DNA from: Balamuthia mandrillaris
Taxonomy: Eukaryota; Discosea; Longamoebia; Balamuthiidae
Length of the DNA stretch: 49,756 nucleotides
Direction of reading: 5' to 3'
Assembly (NCBI GenBank): GCA_031835245.1
Contig: JAVKOQ010000370.1
Coordinates: 1-49,756, forward strand
A program made the position numbers and the translations under genes. Shown here piece after piece: positions 38,368 to 48,749 of the stretch. The notes under the pieces were generated by a model that saw only the letters and a program-made list of their open reading frames with translations, had not been told where the DNA came from and made no database searches. Each line of letters begins with the position of its first letter. Position 1 is the stretch's first letter.

Positions 38368-38413
<46 letters not shown>

Positions 38414-39867
38414 TTACTGACATTTAAACAATTTAAAGGAACGGAGACATGGTCTTTGGTGAATACGAAGGGTCCGATTCCACGGCCGCGATGGGGTCAC
38501 ACAGCAGTTGTCTACAACGGAAGAATGTACATTTTTGGAGGCAGAGACGCTGTTGGCACTTTGGACGATTTTTATGACTTTTGTTTTGGTTCGTTTTTGT
38601 GGATATTTTTCTCTGTACTTGCTTTACTCATGCAACGAAACAGAGACGAGTACTTGGCGACGTTTGAATAACGGAGGAATTACTGACAGAGCTTTTCACT
38701 CGGCGGCTGTTCATGATGGCAATATGTACATATTCGGAGGAAGGAACGTCTTTCACTTTAGCTTCAACGAGTTGCTCAAGTGTCCGCTCGGTATGCCCTA
38801 TGCTTTCTTTCTCCCTCTCCCCTTTCTGCTTCTTCTCCCTCCTCATGCCTTTCCTTCTCCTTCCTTCTTATAAAACGCACATAGATTTGGAGTATGGAAG
38901 AATACCAGACACAATCGTTGAAGACTTTGGTAGTCTCTTGGATGACCCTCTCCTCAGCGACATCTGCTTCGTCTTTCCCAACAAACAAAGTGGCGGCGGC
39001 GGGGACAAGGTCATTCACGCCCACAAAAACATTCTCGCTTTCCGTTGCACCACTTTTCGAGCAATGCTCAACTCTGGCATGAAGGAGAGCAACTGCGGCG
39101 TCATTGTGGTGGACACCGTTTCGTACGACATTTTCTACGCCATGCTCGAGTATCTGTATACAGGTTTTTATTTCTTCCTTTTTTCTTTTTCCTTTTTCTC
39201 TTTCTCTTTCGTCGTTTCTCTTTCTCTTTCTCTATATTCTCTTTCTCTATATTCTCTTTCTCTTTCTCTTTCTCTTTCTCTTTCTCTTTCTCTTTCTCTT
39301 TCTCTTTCTCTTTCTCTTTCTCTTTCTCTTTCTCGGTTCCCCTTCTCTATCCTCCTCTTTCTCCTTCTCTTTTCTCCTGCCCTTTTCTTTTAATTTGTTT
39401 TATTTACAGAACGTCGTTTCCTTCTTTCTTTCTTTCTTTCGCTTGTCGTTTCTTTCCTTTCCAACCCCACCACCCCACCCCTCCACCACCCCACCGCTCC
39501 ACCGCTCCACGCACAACCAGGCGAGATGCGGGCCAGCCCGCACATGCTGGTGGAGCTGCTGGGGCTGGCCAACCAGTACCAGCTGGAGCACCTCAAGTAC
39601 CTCTGCGAGCAGAAGATCATGAGGTACGTCGACATGGACAACGCCCTCAACCTATTACTCCACGCGGACCAGTTCCGAGCGCCCGATCTACGAGGTTGCA
39701 CGATCGGGTATATCGTGCGGAATTTCGAGGAGCTGACGTCACGACACCAAGGGTCGACAGAATTGCAACGCATCGAGCGCGACTGCCCCGCATTGGCCAA
39801 GGAGATACGGAGGAAGGTGACCCTGGCCCTTGCGGCGGCTGCGGCGAACAACAAACCAGAACAATAA
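35949..39867 (+). CDS. Kelch-repeat protein with C-terminal BTB domain
   Basis: Eight exons (35949-36009, 36337-37629, 37698-37841, 37920-38213, 38439-38588, 38644-38790, 38885-39163, 39521-39867) give 904 residues. Exon 1 is short; I chose it because it supplies the only Met in frame, its donor is canonical and phase 1 matches the 36337 acceptor. Residues about 20-410 are disordered and Ser- and Lys/Glu-rich. Six kelch blades follow (about 415-695), each with a motif such as GHSAVVYENSMYIFGG or GHTAVVYNGRMYIFGG. A BTB domain (about 710-830) has LLSDICFVF, VIHAHKNILAFRCTTFRAML, FYAMLEYLYTG, and then a BACK-like helical tail. Kelch-before-BTB order is that of LZTR1-type proteins, adaptors for cullin-3 ubiquitin ligases; an adaptor role is inference. 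Almost all introns are phase 1. Confidence 0.87.
39175..39336 (+). repeat. (TTTCTC)n array in kelch-BTB intron 7
   Basis: About 25 units of TTTCTC with a few TATATT variants lie in intron 39164-39520. As in other introns, the pyrimidine strand is the sense strand. Confidence 0.85.
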
Positions 39868-39929
39868 CACTCCTTCACTCTCTTTTTCTTTTTTAACGGC
39901 CTTTCCTCCTTTCTTTGCTATATCCCACT

Positions 39930-42900
39930 TTATTTTTTATTGTTTGGATGAGAAGAAGAAGAAGCAAGTACAACGCGACAGACTTCGACGTCGATGCCGC
40001 CGATGAGCAGTTGGTCGATCCAAGTGCATTGATGCTCTGAGAGACGGTCTCTTGGTCCTTTTACTTCCACCAGTTTTGCTCTCATCTCTGCATTTATGCG
40101 AAACATTTAAAAAAAAGCAGAAAGAGGAACGAACAAAGGAGAAAGGAGAAAGGAGAACTAAGAATAGTGAATGAACGAAACCTTCTGCCTTCCATAGAAG
40201 CAGATCAGGAAGGCCTTTGCCCCATCCTTTGTAGTCTTCACAAAACAAGCGGAAAACATGGGCCAATGCTTTGCCTCCCAAGCACTTGACCACCGTCGAA
40301 AGCACCCTTATATCAAAGTCCCAGGTTACTCCTACACACCGTATCCCTGTGTGTGTGCGTTTTAAAAGAATATGTTATGAGAATAATTCAGCAAGGAGAA
40401 GGAGATGGTTAACGAGCCATAATGTTCGTTCCAGGATTGTTCAAAGAGACAAGAGAGTTCGGCAGGAGACATGCTAGCCATGCATCTCAAATAGTCATCG
40501 ATGAGAGGACGACGGTTCTCATAGAACGAATCTGTCATTAGGTCCAGCGGTGCAGCTAATCGCATAAAAAAATAGAAAGGAGAGAAAAGAGGAATGAGAG
40601 AACAGAAGAGAGAAGAGAGAAGGAGAGAAGGGAATACGTTGAAACGGGGTTTGAAAGACGGCAGGAACGGGAGAGAAGAGAACGTCCCACATCATGACAC
40701 CAAACAGAGTGCGAAAGACGGCGCCTTCGCTGTGAGTGCCAACCCATCCACCCTCTCTGTAGTAGTAATGCTGCAACGCCAATTCTTCCACTGTACAAAA
40801 TGGCTCATTCGATTCATCCGTCTTTTCTTTTGCTTCTTCTTCTTCTTCTTCGTCTTTTTCCTTATCCTCTTCTTTCTTTTCGTTCGTTGCCTTCTTCTTT
40901 TTGCCTTCTTGTTTTATCTTTTTTGTCTTGCAGTTGCTATTGTTTTCGTCTTTCGTTGCTTGGCTGGATTTTTGTGCTTCTTCGTTTTCGTTGGGTTCGG
41001 CAAATTGTTCACTGTCGTCGAGCCACTGAGACAAGTCTTCATCGTTAGGAACGAACAAAAAAGAAATGGCATCATCACCGTCGCTATCGCTGTCTTCGTA
41101 AGTATTAGTCTCCACGACACTTTGCGATAGGGCTGTCGCTTTCTCTCGCAACTTTTTTTGTTGTAGTTGAAATCGTATTTCTTCCTCATCTCCATTTTCT
41201 TGTTCTTCTTTATTTTCTTCATCTTCATCTTTTTCTCTTTGTGCTGACGGTAATGAATTCCACATTCGAACTTTCTTCCATCCTCGTTTGTCTGCTTCTT
41301 CATTGACCAAATGCCTGAATAAGTTCTTTTTCCCGGTCTCCCCATCTTTGTAAAGCTGAGCACCGCGAATGAAGACTGTGTTTGGCTTTTGCGGCATCCA
41401 CTCGAACTTTGGCTTCTTCCAACGACGAGGCGGTACCGCCAACTCTAACACTTTCCGTTGCAGCTTCAACCTATCTCCACTATGTAACAAGTTCTTTTTC
41501 TTTTCGCTTTCTTCATTTGCGGCGAATGCAGAGGAGGAGGTGGAGGAGGAAGAGGAGGAGGAGGAGGAAGAAGAAGAACGCGCAATATCGTCTTCAGCTA
41601 ACGCTTGCTCAGCAATAGTTAGTGCGGCGTCTTTACTTCCGTCATGAATCAAGTTGGTGATGAGGCGAACCAACCATCGGCCACGTCTTCCTGGCCAACA
41701 GTCGGTGCTCAACAGAAGACGGTAGTAGCAGCGAGCGTGAAAGTGATGTTTAGTTCGTTCACAGAGAATGGGAATGGTGTGAGAGAGAATGCGAGCGTAA
41801 ACCCATGCTTTGCTGAAGCGTGCGACGAAACCGTTTCTGCTTCTCTGTTGTTTTTTCTCGTCGTTGTTTGTGGTTGTGTCGCTAGAGTTTGAAGAATGGC
41901 ATTCTGTTGGGTTGTCAGTTTTGGGTTTTTTATGTTTGGGTTGTTGATAATTGTCAAACGGCCAACTTTGGTTACGTCGTTTTGGACGACGGGTGAAGGT
42001 GATATTGCTTTGTTCGCTGTTGTTGTCAATTGGTTTTATTTTCGTTTTGTCCTCTTTTTCTTCTTTTGCTTCTGTTTTTAGTTTCGACTTGCTTGTTGTT
42101 TGAGAAGAAGAAGAAGAAGAAGCAGACGAAGCTCCTTTGGAACAAGAGTCAGTCTTCTGTTTCTCCACTTTTGCATTTTCGTTATCTTTAAGTTGTTCAT
42201 CCGTCATCATCGTTTGCCAGTCATCTCGTATGCTCGGGAAATGAAGCGATATAGAAGACCGTCGCTTCAATTTTTTGTCTTTCTTACTTTTCTTCTCTTT
42301 CTGTTTCTCTCGTTCTTCTCGCTCTTTTTCTGCTTCTGCTTTTGCTTTTGCTTTTGCTTGTTCTGCTCTTGCCTTTTCCTCTTCGTCTTCTTCGCGTTTC
42401 TCAGGTTTGACTTTTACTCCCGGAATAATCCAATTCGGTTCGATTTCTTCTTTTTCTTCTTGTCCTTCTTCTTTTTTGATATCATTCTCGTGTTTCTTCT
42501 TGTCTTTGTTTGCATCCCATTCGTCCTCTCCTTCTTCGGTTGTTGATTCATCATCACCATCCATACTAGACCTTCCTTCCATTTCCTTCTTTCTTCTCTC
42601 GATCAAAACTTTGAATGGATCTCTTTCGGGTTGCGAACGGTGTTCCAATAACCATTTGCCAGCCTCTTCCATGATGGCTCTCAATCGAGCAAACTCAAAA
42701 TAGAGTTCTTCGTTCTTGTTCTTGATGTTACGTGCATTCTTGTTCTTCGAAGCGGTGGTCATAAAGCTAGAGAAGGCTTGTTGCAGCTGTTTGTGATTTT
42801 TGAGTCTGGTCAAAATGGCATCCACCTCTCTTTCCTTACAAAGCGCTTCTTCATACTCCAAATTGTCTGCTCTTGTCAGAAAAATAATCTCTTCCTCTTT

Positions 42901-43763
42901 TGCAGTTTCTGATTCTCGTTCTTTGAATGAAGAGGAAGAGGAAGAAGAAGTAGAAGAAGAACAAGAAGAAAAAGAGACTGAGGTCGAAGAAAGCGAGTGA
43001 CGTCTTTGAGGAGAATTGAAGCTATCGACGTCACTGCCTCTCCACTTATACTTGGGAAAACGAAATCGCTGCATGTCCACTAACAGAAGGAGAGTCATGT
43101 TGTGGGAGTCGTAAAGAAAGAACAGGCGATGAATCCGGTGAAACAGTTGAAGAGAACGTTGGCCTATCCGAAGACACAACAACGAAGAAAACAGTGCATT
43201 ATCTTCTTTCTCTTTGGCATTGCTGCTTTGCCTCATCGGCACCGTTCTTGTGTTGATTGTTTCTTCATGTTTTCGTTTCATGTTGCTTTCTTTTTTGCGT
43301 TGTTGCTGCTTTGTTGAGGAAGAACGTAACGCTCGCTCCACTAAAGTGGCGATGGCGTTGCCTCCGCTCAATGTTCGCTGTCGTTGTTTTTTGTTGGCGT
43401 GATCCAACAAAGTTGCAACAAGGTTTTTTCTTTCACTCCTCTTCCGTCGCCTGTGGTTGTTTGAGTTGTGTGCTTTATCTTCTTCCTCCTGTTCTTCCTG
43501 TCCGTCATCTTCCTTTTGTTCCAATTCTCCTTTCTTTCTCCTTGTGTTTTTGTTGAAGATGCCATCCGGTGCGCTGTGTCTCTTTGCGATGCGAACAATG
43601 TCAGCAAGTTGCTTTGTGCTGAGCAGAGAAAGGATATCTTCGGTCAAGTCTTCTGCCTTTGTCAAACCCATCACCCCTTCGCAGAATCTTGTGCCCAGTA
43701 ACTCCTGTATTACGGTTGTTTATCAAAGTCAGCAAAGAGACAGAACACTGTCAAAGAAAGAAG

Positions 43764-43800
<37 letters not shown>

Positions 43801-44543
43801 AGGAGCATTTGGAGAAGAAGTGGGAGAAGGAGAAGAGGAGAAGGAAAGGAAGGAGAAGGAGAAGGAGAAGGAGAAGGAAGGAGAAGGAGAAGGAGGAGAA
43901 GGAGAAGGAGAAGGAGAAGGAGAAGGAGAAGGAGAAGGAGAAGGAGAAGGAGAAGGAGAAGGAGAAGGAGAAGGAGGAGAGAGAAAATAAACCTGAACTA
44001 CAGAGGGAAGAGAGGGCATCTCAGTGGCATATCTCGCCCAAAGGGAGGGCGCGAGGAACCACGGACCCTTCCTCTGGAACAGCCGCACGTAGAGCCGCTG
44101 CGCCAGAGGGCTCAGCTCCTCCCGAAAGCGGCACAGCAGCCCCTGCTCCTCCTCGTCAAACAGGTGGGAGTTGAACGTGACGACGTAGTTCATGATCAAC
44201 AAAAAGTTTTTGAGGTAATACGGCTGAAAGGGAGAAGAAGATGGAGCAGCTTCCTCCTTCTCCTTCTCTTTTTCTTCTTCTACTTCGGTTTCGTCTTCGT
44301 CTTCATCGTACGTAACCTCTTCTTCTACTTCGAGCTCAGTCTCCTCCTCCTCTTCTCCTTCGTCGCTGCTGCCGCTACTAACCACTACAAAGGTTTCTTC
44401 TTCATCTTCCTTTTCTTCTTCGGTTTTGATTGTGGCGACAAGGCGAGGTGGACGTTGTTGGGAGACCGTGTCCTGCTTGCGGGGGACCAGCCCATCACCG
44501 GCACGCCTTGCCGTTCTCTTCCTCCTCTTCTTCTCCCTTCTCT
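39930..44543 (-). CDS. FAN1: Fanconi-associated nuclease 1 (FAN1), 5' end unresolved
   Basis: Sense exons from about 44543 to 43993, then 43704-40638, 40555-40414, 40346-40182 and 40078-39930, about 1350 residues. FAN1 blocks appear in order: PYYLKNFLLIMNYV, then LYVRLFQRKGPW, VARFSKAWVYARILSHTIPIL, RGRWLVRLITNL, CTVEELALQHYYYREGGWVGTHSEGAVFRTLFGVMMWD, and the VRR-nuclease core GKGLPDLLLWKAE with KLVEVKGPRDRLSEHQ (PD and ExK catalytic residues). FAN1 cuts flapped DNA in crosslink repair. Long charged insertions (about 550 residues) separate the SAP-like and TPR regions. Two problems: the start codon must lie in a further upstream exon, and the third junction (40413 to 40347) is off by one base with a GT donor. 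A GC donor at 40417 or a one-base sequence error would restore frame. Confidence 0.9.
43820..43982 (-). repeat. (GAAGGA)n hexamer array in FAN1 first visible intron
   Basis: The array lies in intron 43705-43992 (sense TCCTTC/TCTCC). About 20 near-perfect GGAGAA units are preceded by a (GA)n tract at 43770-43797. Again the sense strand is the pyrimidine strand. Confidence 0.9.
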
Positions 44544-45290
44544 CTGCTCAGACAAAATTTTTTCTTCGAAAAAATTCATCTGTCGACACAAATCGAAACT
44601 TTACTTTTTTTTCCAAAAAATTCCACTGCTGCGACTGGGAGTCGAACATGTGTCGTATGTTTGAGATAAATGTTGGCCGCGCGAAATGGGGCCAGGCAAA
44701 CAACGTCCTTCGTTTCATTAAGAAATAGCGCAGTAACGATGCTACCGGAGGGGAGCTTCCCGTCCTCCAGGCTCCCACGTAGCTAAACTACTTTTTCAAA
44801 GCAAAAAGGGATAAAAAATCGGGAAAATAATCCATTTCACGCAAAATAATCGACGAAAGGAAGAAAACTTTGGACGAAAAAACGGACAACACGACGCGAG
44901 AACACACCCGCACACGCCGCTTTGTGCTTACTCATCGTTTGTAGCGTGGGTGGAGGGCGGAATTGGAGGACAAGGGGAGGGAGCGAACGAGAGCGAGTCG
45001 CACGCACGCGGTTTTACGTTACGGAAAAAGCACAAGGGATAGAACGAGAGGGGTGCGTGCGCGCATTCGTAAAACACGCTATAAACAGTTTTAAAAAAAA
45101 AGGGTTCGTAGTTTTACGTGCGTCAAAAAAGGGATCATTCGTAATCTTTTTTTTTTCTTTCTTAAATCTCTTCTTTTCTGTTCTTCTCTCTCAATTTTTT
45201 ATTTTTTGTGAACAGAACAACAAACCGTTCGATTTCCGAAACCTTCCTTCAAGGTTCTTGGAATTTTTTTTTATCTTTACTTGGACGAAG
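44544..45290. other. Divergent promoter region FAN1 / F-box-LRR, with possible FAN1 5' exon
   Basis: It must contain the FAN1 start: one candidate is ATG at about 44652 (minus strand) encoding MFDSQSQQWNFLEKK before a GTAAAG donor, spliced to an acceptor near 44544. That cannot be proved. On the minus strand it also has an A-box-like TAGCTACGTGGG (44785-44774), a B-box-like GTTCGACTCCC (about 44645-44635) and T6 (44620-44615), a second possible pol III unit. The right half (44800-45290) is unremarkable A/T-run sequence ending at the F-box/LRR start. Confidence 0.5.
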
Positions 45291-45434
45291 ATGGAGCGCG
45301 CCAAAGAAGGGATCTGTGAGCTGGTGCTCAGCTGGGAAAAGGTAAGGAGCATCCGCTACTCCTTGGATAAAGTCTTGGGAATTGTCAATGCTTGGCCTGG
45401 TATTAATCCTCCTCCTCCTTTTCTCTTCCTTTCT

Positions 45435-45493
<59 letters not shown>

Positions 45494-45497
45494 TGCT

Positions 45498-45581
<84 letters not shown>

Positions 45582-48083
45582 CTCCTGTTGTTCTTTTCCT
45601 TCCTCTCCTTCCCTTGAATGACCCTAACTTTCTTTTTTTTCCCCATTGCCGCAGACGCACCCGGACAGAAAACAGTGGTTGCCATTCTAAATAGCATCAA
45701 CACGCAACTGACGCCCAAGGGCCACCCTTTCTCTACTTCTGAGCTTTTGGAAGTAAACCAAGGCACTCAGCCACACGAGCAACGAACTCTCTCAACCTAT
45801 GTGGAACGCTTTTTTGCTCCGGTAACGACAAGCAAGACTAAAGTCTTTTCGGCTGCTCCTTCTTCTTCTTCTTCTTCGTCTACAACATCGTCACCTTCCT
45901 CTTGCTTTTCTTTGGAAGAAAAGCAGGCGCTCTATCGGCAGTTGACGGCTACAAACGAAGAAAAAGACTCAAAGAAAGATAAGCGCAGAAGACTTTATTT
46001 GGCAGAAGGCGTGGAAGAAAGCAACGAAACAGTTGAAAAGAAAAATAAAGAGAATGAAGCCCTTCTTGCCATAGTGGGAGCAACACAAAAAGCGGAGCGG
46101 GCGAAGAATGCAAGACACTCTATGAAGAGAAGATGGACCGCATCGGATGAAGAACGTGAGGAGGAAGAAGCAGAACAAGAACAAGTAATACCAGTTGCAG
46201 CCATGGACGAAGTAAAAGAGGAAGAAAAACCGACGAAGGAATGCAATGTTAACGAACAAAGGAGAGGAAAAGAAGAGAGCGAAGAAGAGAACCTAAGCGC
46301 TATGGTGCTAGTAGAAACACGACAGCAAACCGAACCAAACGACTTTAATAGCTTCTCGTTGTTGCCAGCGGAAATGTGTACCGACATATTCATGAGACTA
46401 AGTATCGCTGAATGGAATGCTATGGCCAAAGTCTCCAAAGGTTTCCGCGCATACTTTACCTCGTACGTTATTCTCTCTTCTCTCTTTCTACTCCTCTCTC
46501 TCTCTCTCTCTCTCTCTCCCTCTCTCTCCCTTCATCTCACCCATTTCTTTTTTTAAAAAAATGCAAACAAACAAAGAGATGCATTTTGGGGCAGCGTCAA
46601 ACACTTTTCCTGGAGTCCTTTCCACCAACAACAGCTCTCCTCCAACTTTTTCTCTACCTGCGTGCCGCACATGCACCGCCTCCAATCTCTCCACATCAAT
46701 GGCACCTGCTTCTCCTCCAAAAACAAAGAAGCCTGCCTTAACTTTTTCCTCAACAACCTTCCTCTCCCTTCCTCCCCTTCTTCTTCTTCTTCTTCTTCTT
46801 CTTCTTCTTCCTCTTCACATGCAAACGCCAAAGAAAGGGAAAGGGAAAGAGGGCTATCCACTTTGGTGCTTCGCAACTATCGTCTCACCGACTTTCGCAT
46901 CTCTTCTATAGCTCATCGCTGCGGTCCCTATTTGCGTCGCCTTTCTCTCGGTGAGGACTGCGGCGGCCTCCACGTGGAACCTCTCCTTAACTTATTGCGC
47001 TGCTGCTCCGCTACCTTACGCAGCTTGACGTTTGGTTGCTTGGCAAGCGCTGCGGAGACGCAACGCTTTCTGGACGCGGCGGCTGCTCTTTGTGGAGGTC
47101 GCTTGCAGGAGCTCAACATCTTGTTGACTCGTTGCCAACCCGTGCTCAGTCTTGTCTCCGTTGCTCAACATTGCCGTTCACGTCCACGTTCTCGTGATCG
47201 TTGTTATCGTTGGAACAATGAAGAAGAAGCGGAGGAGGAGGAAGGAGGATTGAGACTGTTGTCGGTGTTGGGGATGCCGTTGGAGGGACAAGGATTGACG
47301 TTGGTGGAGGGATTACCCGCAGTCTTGAAGCGTTGTGGCAGGAGATTGGAGCGATGTCAGTTTACCAACATTTGCTTTGCACATGTTTACGAGGAGGAAG
47401 TGACGTCTCCAACTACTTCTTTTTCTTCTTTGAGAAACGAAGAAGAAAGAAATGGAGAAGAGGAAAATGAAGAAGAAGGAAATGATGTAAGAACACTCAA
47501 ACGGAGAAGAAGAGAAAGACGAACAAGAACAAGAAGCAGGTCCTCGTCTCTAACGTCAACTCTTCCACCCCCAACACATTCATCCCCCCTACCACAACAA
47601 AGTGAACATCAAGAGGGAGGTGGAGAAGAAGACGAAGAAACGATCATAAGAAGGGATGCCAATGCGTGGAAGATGTTGGAGAGGATGCCTCGCCTGGAGG
47701 AGCTTTGGTTGGAAGGGCTGTTTGGCCGCTCCGCCACCACCTTTATCCGCCTCCTCCAGACGGACCACTGCCCTCAACTTCGCGTGCTCTCTTTGCCTTC
47801 GGTGGGCACCTTTGCCATCCAGGACATCATTCGCATCGTGGAGAATCATCAGCCAGAGGGTGATGAGGAAGAGAAAGATGCAGAGAACGAGAGAAGCAGA
47901 GGAAGCAGAGGGAGAAGAGGTTTGAGAGACGTTTTGCTGCATGATTGCAGTTTGGTGGGACCGGAGGAGGTGGAGATGCTGCACCAACGATTTCCGAGGA
48001 TTCGGTTCAGGACGCCAACGCTCTTTCCGCCCTACCTTCGGAGAGAAGGAGAGAGGGGAGCTGCGCCTTCTTCGTTCTCCTAA
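45291..48083 (+). CDS. F-box and leucine-rich-repeat protein
   Basis: Exons 45291-45399, 45655-46462 and 46577-48083 join in phase to 807 residues. Residues 1-240 are of unknown fold with Ser and Glu runs. The F-box is at about 270-315: FSLLPAEMCTDIFMRLSIAEWNAMAKVSKGFRAYFTS, then DAFWGSVKHF. From there to the end are irregular leucine-rich repeats: MHRLQSLHINGTCF, LSTLVLRNYRLTDFRISSIA, LRRLSLGEDCGG, LRSLTFGCLA, LQELNILLTRC, LEELWLEGLFG, LRVLSLPSVG and LRDVLLHDCSLV. Charged insertions of 30-60 residues separate some repeats. F-box/LRR proteins present substrates to SCF ubiquitin ligases. Intron 1 is filled with a CTCCTG hexamer array. The first 36 residues (MERAKEGICELVLSWEKVRSIRYSLDKVLG) look structured but are not recognised. 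Confidence 0.85.
45435..45582 (+). repeat. (CTCCTG)n hexamer array in F-box/LRR intron 1
   Basis: About 24 units of CTCCTG, interrupted once (CTCTGCTTCCTG at about 45489), lie in intron 45400-45654. It yields false Ala-Pro, Leu and Ser-Cys frames. C/T content of the sense strand is about 83 percent by unit composition. Confidence 0.92.
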
Positions 48084-48521
48084 AATATTTGTTTTTTTTT
48101 AAAAAAAAAGAAAGAACCTATGGGAAGGGTATCACGACGACATGATAGTTTTCGGGACGACATGATTTATTTTTCAAGACGACATGAATATTTGTGCCAC
48201 ACCGATGAAAAAAAAAATAGAACGTGCAACACAGAGTGAAATATTTGAAAAAAAGAGGGAAGGAGAGGAGAGGAGAGGAGAAAATACCCAAGTGTTGCCT
48301 GCGCCCCGGAGCAAAACATAAAGCAAAAAAAAAGGGGGGGCTGGACAACAAGAGGAAGAGGACGCCCGGCGAACCCTGTTTGTTTATTTATTCTGTTTCT
48401 TCTTTTCGACCGGTAGCAAAACCCTTTGGGGGTGGGGGGAGATTTGGAAAAGTCCTCACGCACTACAGTTCTTTTTTTTTGGTTGCTTCATCAAAAAAGA
48501 CAAAGCAAAGGTTTGTTCTTC

Positions 48522-48565
<44 letters not shown>

Positions 48566-48674
48566 GCAAATCACCGGAAAATTTTATTCTTTCTTTCTTT
48601 GTTCTATTTCTTTTTGTGTTTACTCTTTTTTCCATTGCTGTTGGTACTTATTCTCTCTCTCTGTTCTCTCTGTT

Positions 48675-48719
<45 letters not shown>

Positions 48720-48749
48720 TCAAGTTTTTTAAAAGCATAGAAAAGAACG
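48084..48749. other. Intergenic region between F-box/LRR gene and last gene
   Basis: Contains three spaced copies of GACGACATGA at about 48136-48187 (see separate entry), a G-rich patch (48425-48445), and (CT)n tracts at 48522-48563 and 48679-48717, the second just upstream of the last gene's start. No coding sequence is recognised. Confidence 0.5.
48136..48187 (+). repeat. Three copies of GACGACATGA at 21-22-bp spacing
   Basis: Copies begin at about 48136, 48157 and 48178, separated by different T-rich spacers that share little sequence. Regular spacing of about two helical turns with unlike spacers suggests a row of protein-binding sites or an old minisatellite. It lies some 50-100 bases past the F-box/LRR stop codon. 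Confidence 0.6.

Noticed and set aside
43729-43992. Pro-Ser repeat continuation of the FAN1 exon past 43993
   Set aside because: A canonical GTTTAT donor and the in-phase acceptor at 43705 with conserved FAN1 sequence show this is an intron.
45382-45694. Pro-Ala and Leu repeat proteins at the CTCCTG array
   Set aside because: They are frames of the hexamer array inside intron 1 of the F-box/LRR gene.
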